Origin: Epinephelus fuscoguttatus
Lineage: Eukaryota > Chordata > Actinopteri > Perciformes > Serranidae
Direction: 5' to 3'
Assembly: GCF_011397635.1 (NCBI RefSeq)
Contig: NC_064770.1
Span: 24,659,603-24,723,602, forward strand
DNA: 64,000 bases
Positions 58,090 through 64,000 of this stretch are shown here, one piece after another (position 1 is the stretch's first letter; each line of letters opens with the position of its first letter). The position numbers were made by a program, and so were the translations under genes. The notes beneath the pieces are model-generated. The model searched no databases and was not told the DNA's origin. It saw only the letters and a list, made by a program, of their open reading frames with translations.

Positions 58090-58400
58090 AACACTTTGGT
58101 CCAAACTGAAATATCTTAACTATTTTACAGATTACTAAGACATGTGGCACAGTTATTAATTGTTCCCAGAGGATGAGGACTGTTTTGAGTGTGTGATTTT
58201 ACTCTAGCGCCACCAACAGGTCAAGGTTTTCACATAAGTAACCAAACAACTAATCACATTCCCATCAGCCTTAGCTGTAGTTTGTGTTTGGCTCATTAGC
58301 AAATGTTAGCGTGCTATCATGCTACACTAAGATAATGAACATCATAGATAATACCTGCATGTTAGCACGCTGATTTTAACATTGAGCTCAAAGCATCGCC
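58090..58400. repeat. Second copy of the 41254-42050 repeat, uninterrupted
   Basis: Shares 'cccatcagccttagctgtag', 'agcgccaccaacaggtcaag' and 'tgttagcgtgctatcatgct' with the 41-kb copy. Boundaries are approximate. Confidence 0.6.
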
Positions 58401-59147
58401 ACGGCCTCACAGAGCTGCTTGCATGACTGTAGACTCTTTTATCGTCCCCCTGTTCCTCCCACTCTTGATTAACAGTGGAGCAAAAGACCTCAGCTGACCT
58501 CTGTTAAAGTAGAATAGCAGGTGAGTTGACCATTTCAAAACAGAGCCCCTTTTTCATTTGGGAGTGAATCGAAATGTGCTGTTGCTTGGCTTTGCTGGTC
58601 ATGAAATTCCACTCAAGACATTAGCTTTGCTGATGAAATAGAGACGTGAATCATACATTTTTATGCACATGAGATCAATAATATCAAAGCCAGCATCATG
58701 AGGCAAAAAGGAAACCAGCTCAGTGCTGTTAGTCTTTATTAATGTGACAGAAGAACATCTTGGAAGACAGTGACCATAATGGATGAGATCTGTGTTCCTT
58801 TGATTTTAGAGCAGAAACACACAGCAAATAAGTCTTTTTTTATCTCAAACTTTGTGCCCCAGTTTATGTTGTTTGACTGTATTAGTCATTCCTGAGTTAC
58901 TGCTTCTAAAGATACTACAAAAAGGACACAGTCACAGATGCGAATCCAATGTTTGCAATAGTGTAAAAGTGACTCAGGAAGGTGGATAGTAACCTAAGCA
59001 CTGTGGACTGGAGTGGCTGCTAATCCACCCTCATGAAAGTTGTAGCTGATGCTCTTCGGGTAAGTGGATTGTATTTAAAACAAGTGCGCTCTGCTGTTGT
59101 TGCCGCACCCTCAGTACTGCTGATCTGATGTGAGATGCAGGCCAAAA

Positions 59148-59178
59148 CCATCATCATCATCATCATCATCATCATCAT
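59148..59178 (+). repeat. (ATC)n microsatellite
   Basis: About ten CAT/ATC trinucleotide units; reads as a Met run in one minus-strand frame, with no gene context. Confidence 0.95.
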
Positions 59179-60279
59179 AATAAATATCCAGAAGCATTTA
59201 TGATGCAACAATGGGCCTTTTGGTAGTTTTCCGGCTGATGTCAGAGTTGATCGTTCTCTAGGAGAAATGTGGAAAAGAGCTGATGGAGCTCTGTGTGTGT
59301 CTGAAGACGAAGAAAGAGAGCTGAAGCAAAAGGAGAAAAATGCAGAGGAATGGATAAAAAGAAAGGATGAGACTGGAGGAGGTGTACAGAGAGCTGGTTG
59401 GACCAGACTGGGCGGTTTTCAGTAGGAGGAATGTGGGCTATTTCCATACCACTACTGTCATCTGTCAAGAGGCAGGAACTGTCAAAGTGTGTGTGTTAGT
59501 GCTTTGTGCTCCTGTGTGTCTCTGCATGCTTGAGAGCTGTGAGTAGGAGTAATGCCGAGGGGGGGAAAACAATTACTACACACCTACCAGCCACAATCTA
59601 ACGAGTACACGAGCGGGAAACAAGCTGCTAAAAGCTCTCACAGCCGTTCAGCTGCAGTACTGACCATCTTAAGGACACAGACACCTCTGCTGATGGCATG
59701 TCAGCCATCATGGGAACTGGAGAGAGGAGAAGGCTATGTGGTATGTATTTTATTCAGAAAATAAAATTTAAAAAAACTAAGGATTTGTCTTGTGAAAGTG
59801 GCTGAATCAGATGTGGGTGTCTTGTTTTCACCTGCAGCACAGAGTTACACATGGACAGTTTACACACTTAGGTTAATGTGAACATGAGCCTTTTGGAGTT
59901 TTGTTTGTCAGTGCGTTTCCAACTCCAACACACTTTACCCGGCTTTTCTTACATCACTCTTAACTCAGCCAGGTTGCATATATTTGCAGTAACCATGCCA
60001 CTGTCTTGTGTTGTGGATTTGTGTAAGTGCTCTCTAATTAGCCTGTGGTGGGAACAGCCTCTGCCCTCCTCATGTTTACAGGGTTGCTATTGTTACGAGG
60101 AGACCTGCCCAGCCGTCCTAATCATGGCAGACATCCCCTCCATTGTTACGCATCAAGCTGGGTGGAAATCAGGAAGGGTTTCGCCGGCTCTGTGTGTCAC
60201 TCTAAAAAGTACAGGGTAGTTTTTGTTGAGTGAAGAACGCAGACCTTGAAGTTTGTTTTATATGGGAGGTTAAAAGACA

Positions 60280-60500
60280 AATCTTGATCAAATATTACTC
60301 ATAGGTTTCTTACGGTTGTGCCAGAGGCTAGAGCAATGTGCGTCCTGGGAGAGGAATCCCTCCTCGGTTGCTTTTTTCCCCTGTTGAAGGGTTTTTTGGG
60401 GGGAGTTTTTCCTTATCTGCTGTGGTGGTCCATGCCCCAAAGGCAAATTGTGATTTGTGATGTTGGGCTTTGTAAATAAAATTGAATTGAACTGAAGGTT
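60280..60500 (+). mobile_element. LINE 3' end
   Basis: The blocks 'gagaggaatccctcctcggt', 'cctgttgaagggttttttgg' and the tail 'ataaaattgaattgaactga' match a common fish LINE 3' end. Severely 5'-truncated. Confidence 0.65.
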
Positions 60501-61254
60501 TAGCCATGAGTTCAACAAAAATAGTTTTACTGTAGTTCAGTTATTTTAAGGGTTAAAAGACTATTTTGGTGGTTGTAAATTTTAGTTTTCAACTTCAGAT
60601 CCATGTGAAATCCTCTACTCCTAATCCTCAATCTGGCTTTTGGATAGACAAGATTTTACATGTTGTTGCTGCTGCAGCCTAAAATTGAACTAAAAGTAAA
60701 CATAGCTGCAAAACAGACCATGTTTCACAGCCATCAGCAGGTCCGTATTCATTTTTGGTTTTTTTTATCTTTTCTTTCCGTGCAAAGTAGAATTGCACAA
60801 AGACATGCTGCCTGTCTTGTCTGTCAGCATTTTTGAGATTGAGGCATATTGTTTGAAACTTTATTGGAACTAAAACATGCTTACATGCTCTACTGGTCAG
60901 AAAACACTTTATTTTTCTCATACTGTCTCTGCTGGAGCACCTACTGACCCTCTGTCTGAGACGCTCTGTTGTAGCTTGTGTCTTTTGCAGCCTTCCTCCT
61001 GGAAAAACCTGCTCTGCTCTGCAAAGCTCTGATTGGTCAGCATTTCTGGATCTCCCCTTTCTGCGCTTCCGGTGTTTCAGGAATGACTGAATGTATAACA
61101 CATGTATAACACAGTATAGTGTCATATTGTACTGTGAAAAATTACTGTTAAAAGCTTCTTAATCAAAATCTGAAAGACTGGCCATATTTCAGCAGTAATA
61201 TGTTCCAAAACTGGGGAGAAATTAGCAGCATCAGCAACCACGATTACATGTTTG

Positions 61255-61700
61255 CCGACTGTTAGGGCTGTTTCATAGTCAACGCACACAACACGAGCAA
61301 GCGACGCGAGCAACGCACTTCCTTTCATAGTCAACACATTGAACACAAGCGACGTGGGCGACACTTGAAATGCAATACACCGCTCGTGCAATAGGGGGTA
61401 GCAGAGTCACCGGTACAGTCCGGCTAGCTAGTACTGCTGTAGCTAGCTAGTACTGCTATTTTATTAGAGTGCAGGGCACTAGAACTGTCATATAAATGGA
61501 GATGTGTCTGTACGAGTTTGCAAAGTTTTTCCTCCTCGCCCGCCATATTTCATACCTCCTTCTTCTTCTGTGAATAACCACCCCCGCTGGCAATGCATGG
61601 TACTACATGAGTCGCTGCGTCGTGTATCAAAAAAATGGAGAACACATTTTGAGACGCAAGCGCGCATCATGGCAGCCAATGCGTTTCGATGCGTCCTTAA
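61255..61700. mobile_element. Possible Harbinger-type MITE remnant
   Basis: 'tcatagtcaacgcacacaac', 'gcgacgcgagcaacgc' and 'gacgcaagcgcgc' strings resemble subterminal repeats of Harbinger-like MITEs. Clear matching termini and a TWA duplication are not found. Confidence 0.35.
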
Positions 61701-63240
61701 TAATACCTCAATATTAAAACCTTTGGCCATGTGTAATATGAACATCTGACACTGTAATATTATATAGATGACAAAAAAGGAAAAGCATACTAGGTCACCT
61801 TAAAGATTGAGCGCCCACAATGATGTAGCTGCAACATAACCCAATACAACAGGGGTATCAGTATGCAAAACCATCCTCCCCACTGACCTTGATGCCAAGG
61901 ACACTGGAAAGACTTGACTGTCAAAGGCATTTAGTTGTTTGACTTTGCAATCTGCCAATAAAGGCCAGTCAGTCACGTGAATCAGATCCCAATCTCTCCA
62001 GTATCTCCAGAAGCATTAGACGGTAAACTGTATCAGGACCGAGGTCTTCTTGTCCAGACTGTGGACTGGAACCGAGCAGTAATGTATTATTCAAGAACCT
62101 GAGTAGTTTTCAGTTAATTGGGGTCTCAAGGTTTATCCACAGACTGGGCTGCAGCTCTAACTCGTGGGTCAGCAGTTCTACCGACTCCATGCTAAAACAA
62201 GTATTTATAGTTGTGCTTATTTACAGTTATCGAGACAGTGATCAGTGACTCCAACAAAGAACACCATTGAGCTGGAACACAGCCTCTGTTATCAGTGACA
62301 TGAATAATAAGCATGTGATCCAGTTTCCTCTTTTTGACCCTTATGACTGTCTCGAGCAGGGCAAGCTACAGTTATGATGGAGTCATGGGATTTACCACTA
62401 ATGATATACCAACTGCAACATGAACTGACAATGACCTGAGTACTGTAAAACTAAAGACTCATTTAGTCAAGTTTTCCTACTTTATGACGATGACTTTACT
62501 GCATTTTACTGTTATGATACTTGAAGATTTCAGTCCTGGTTGATCAGAAGCTGTGTTGCTGCTAACTTGTGTTGGTTTACAGTGCAGCCAAACAAACTGT
62601 GAGCTTCGAGATACATTGTTTTAAAAAGAATAAAGTCGATGATTACCATTTTTTCACCAAGCTGCTGTGAGCAACCAATGATAAGATCTCATACTGTACA
62701 TTAATAGGAGTTGTATACCTTGATGACCTATTGATGGTTTGCTGGTTTGTTGCCTGCAGCTCTGTATCCAACAGCTCATTGTGGCTGTTCTCTCTTGTTC
62801 CATTCCTGCCTGCAATATTTAAAATTGATCCCATGACAAGAATTTCCAAATGAGACCTTGTCTTGTTTTGTAAACACATCAGCTCTAACTTCAATGACAA
62901 AATAGATTATATTTCCTGTCACAATAAAAGCCACTCTGTAGTTTGCCAGTTGAATGCTTTTGATATGAAGCAGCAGCAGCGGAAAATGTTCATTTCGCAT
63001 TAGCAGTAACTGATACAGCTCAGAAACAGTGATCTCTGGACAGGAAAGCTTCACAAAACTGAACTATATGCATGCATTGTTTGTGTGAGGGCACTTTGAA
63101 ACCAGCACAGGACTGGCGGACTCCGCCACCACAATGGAAACTACTAACTGTCATCATTAGTACATACACACAATCAGCGTCCTATTCAATTCAATCTAGT
63201 CTCACTTGGATGATAAACTATCTAAGGGCTTACAGACCTT

Positions 63241-63726
63241 TAGGCCTGTCAGTATAATACCGTTATCGCCTTATCATATGATTTGGATATGACCTCAATT
63301 ATTTTGCTGACCTTGATATTGCCCGTTGTGTTTATATGTGTGTTTGTTTACATAAGAATGTCACCAACAATTTAGCCAACATGATGCCAGAATAAACAGC
63401 AGGGTTTTCCCGCCCATTATAAGACTAAGTTTTACCTTTTAACAACTTCATCCTCCACTCTGTAAGTTGGCCAGCAAACTGCTTGGCTTCCAGGCCATCC
63501 GTCCTTGGAGCAGACTACATCACACCAGCCACATTACAAAGTAACTGCTCGTCTATGAGTTGCAAGAGACATCACTTGGCTTTGTTATTGTTGGCTGAAT
63601 TTTGTATTAAGTCTCAAACTAAGTAGTTTTGGGCTATAATCTTATAAAGTGACAGTAATATCATTTATCACAATCATTCCTAGGGCAATGTATAGTCCAA
63701 CAAAAGCAGTTATCCTGACAGGCCTA
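63241..63726. mobile_element. hAT-type MITE near the right edge
   Basis: Left end TAGGCCTGTCAGTATAATAC; right end, reverse-complemented, TAGGCCTGTCAGGATAACTG. Flanks cagacctt (63233-63240) and cagtcttt (63727-63734) match at 6 of 8. 486 bp, no coding capacity. Confidence 0.7.
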
Positions 63727-64000
63727 CAGTCTTTCAATGCTTCCATGTCTTTGCTACCTTAGCAGCGCATTGATCACGGCTGAACTCGGCTCATGACCTC
63801 CTCCCTAACCCCCCGTAGATGGTGGTGACCCAGCTGGTTACAGCTGATGAGGAGACAAGAGCTTAAAGTGATTGCAAGTTTGAAAAGAGGAATTTACAAA
63901 CTCCATGACCTTTCCTTCAAAAACATCTGGACCACGTGTCTGTCGGAGGAAACTTGAGCACAGCGGCAGTTACTCATCCATGCGTGCTGTAAGACCGATG

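Larger units (their letters stand above)
37798..64000 (+). other. cyth3: Presumed intron 1 of cyth3; no further exon recognised
   Basis: After the 37797 donor I see no open frame resembling the cytohesin coiled coil or Sec7 domain on the plus strand, and no other host gene on either strand. The content is repeats (listed separately) and plain AT-rich DNA. Stretches with nothing recognisable include 42060-43900, 47330-48650, 51216-53010, 55190-56580, 58440-60270 and 61750-63230. The right end of the intron is beyond the window. Confidence 0.45.

Noticed and set aside
59020-59211. Met-run minus-strand frame
   Set aside because: Encoded by the (ATC)n microsatellite.

Overview
This is eukaryotic, vertebrate DNA and almost certainly a ray-finned (teleost) fish chromosome. 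The genes have many exons with GT..AG introns, the encoded proteins are vertebrate orthologues, and the intergenic DNA is full of teleost-style repeats: tRNA-headed SINEs, LINE 3' ends, Tc1-like, hAT and Harbinger remnants, TTAA-bounded MITEs, and GT microsatellites. Most long open frames here are repeat or intron noise. The real coding sequence is a few kilobases in short exons.

Layout. 2.0-3.9 kb, minus: dxo (decapping exoribonuclease), six coding exons, 425 aa. 5.7-5.8 kb: shared promoter with ETS-type motifs. 5.8-8.2 kb, plus: stk19, one 5' UTR exon and six coding exons, 254 aa. 8.2-10.8 kb: repeat-filled gap between the convergent stk19 and rac1 3' ends. 10.8-19.2 kb, minus: rac1, six coding exons, 192 aa, with a UTR of about 1.5 kb. 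19.2-22.4 kb: repeats, including a 142-bp-period array studded with DR1 nuclear-receptor motifs. 22.5-24.5 kb, plus: a SMIM10-like small membrane protein gene (66 aa). 24.5-37.4 kb: no recognisable gene, many MITEs and LINE pieces. 37.8 kb, plus: a 19-nt coding first exon that fits cyth3 (cytohesin-3). 37.8-64 kb: read as the start of cyth3 intron 1, holding a 21-bp minisatellite, a Harbinger element with a truncated transposase, two SINEs in inverted orientation and a 1.2-kb foldback element.

The genes fall into two blocks. dxo and stk19 are a head-to-head pair, as in the mammalian MHC class III region. rac1 and cyth3 are divergent neighbours on human 7p22, with the same relative orientation here. 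The 8.2-10.8 kb gap would therefore be an ancestral synteny junction. Functionally, dxo (5'-end RNA quality control) and stk19 (winged-helix DNA-binding factor linked to transcription-coupled repair) are nuclear housekeeping genes. Rac1 and cytohesin-3 (an ARF guanine-nucleotide exchange factor) both act in membrane and actin signalling.

I found no convincing new multi-gene system. The observations most worth checking are the uORF/start overlap in stk19, the 71-nt pre-miRNA-sized hairpin in the dxo 5' region, the repeat-borne nuclear-receptor motif array, and the set of MITEs with readable target-site duplications. All coordinates and splice junctions were derived by hand from the sequence. 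Family names rest on remembered protein and repeat families, not on a search.
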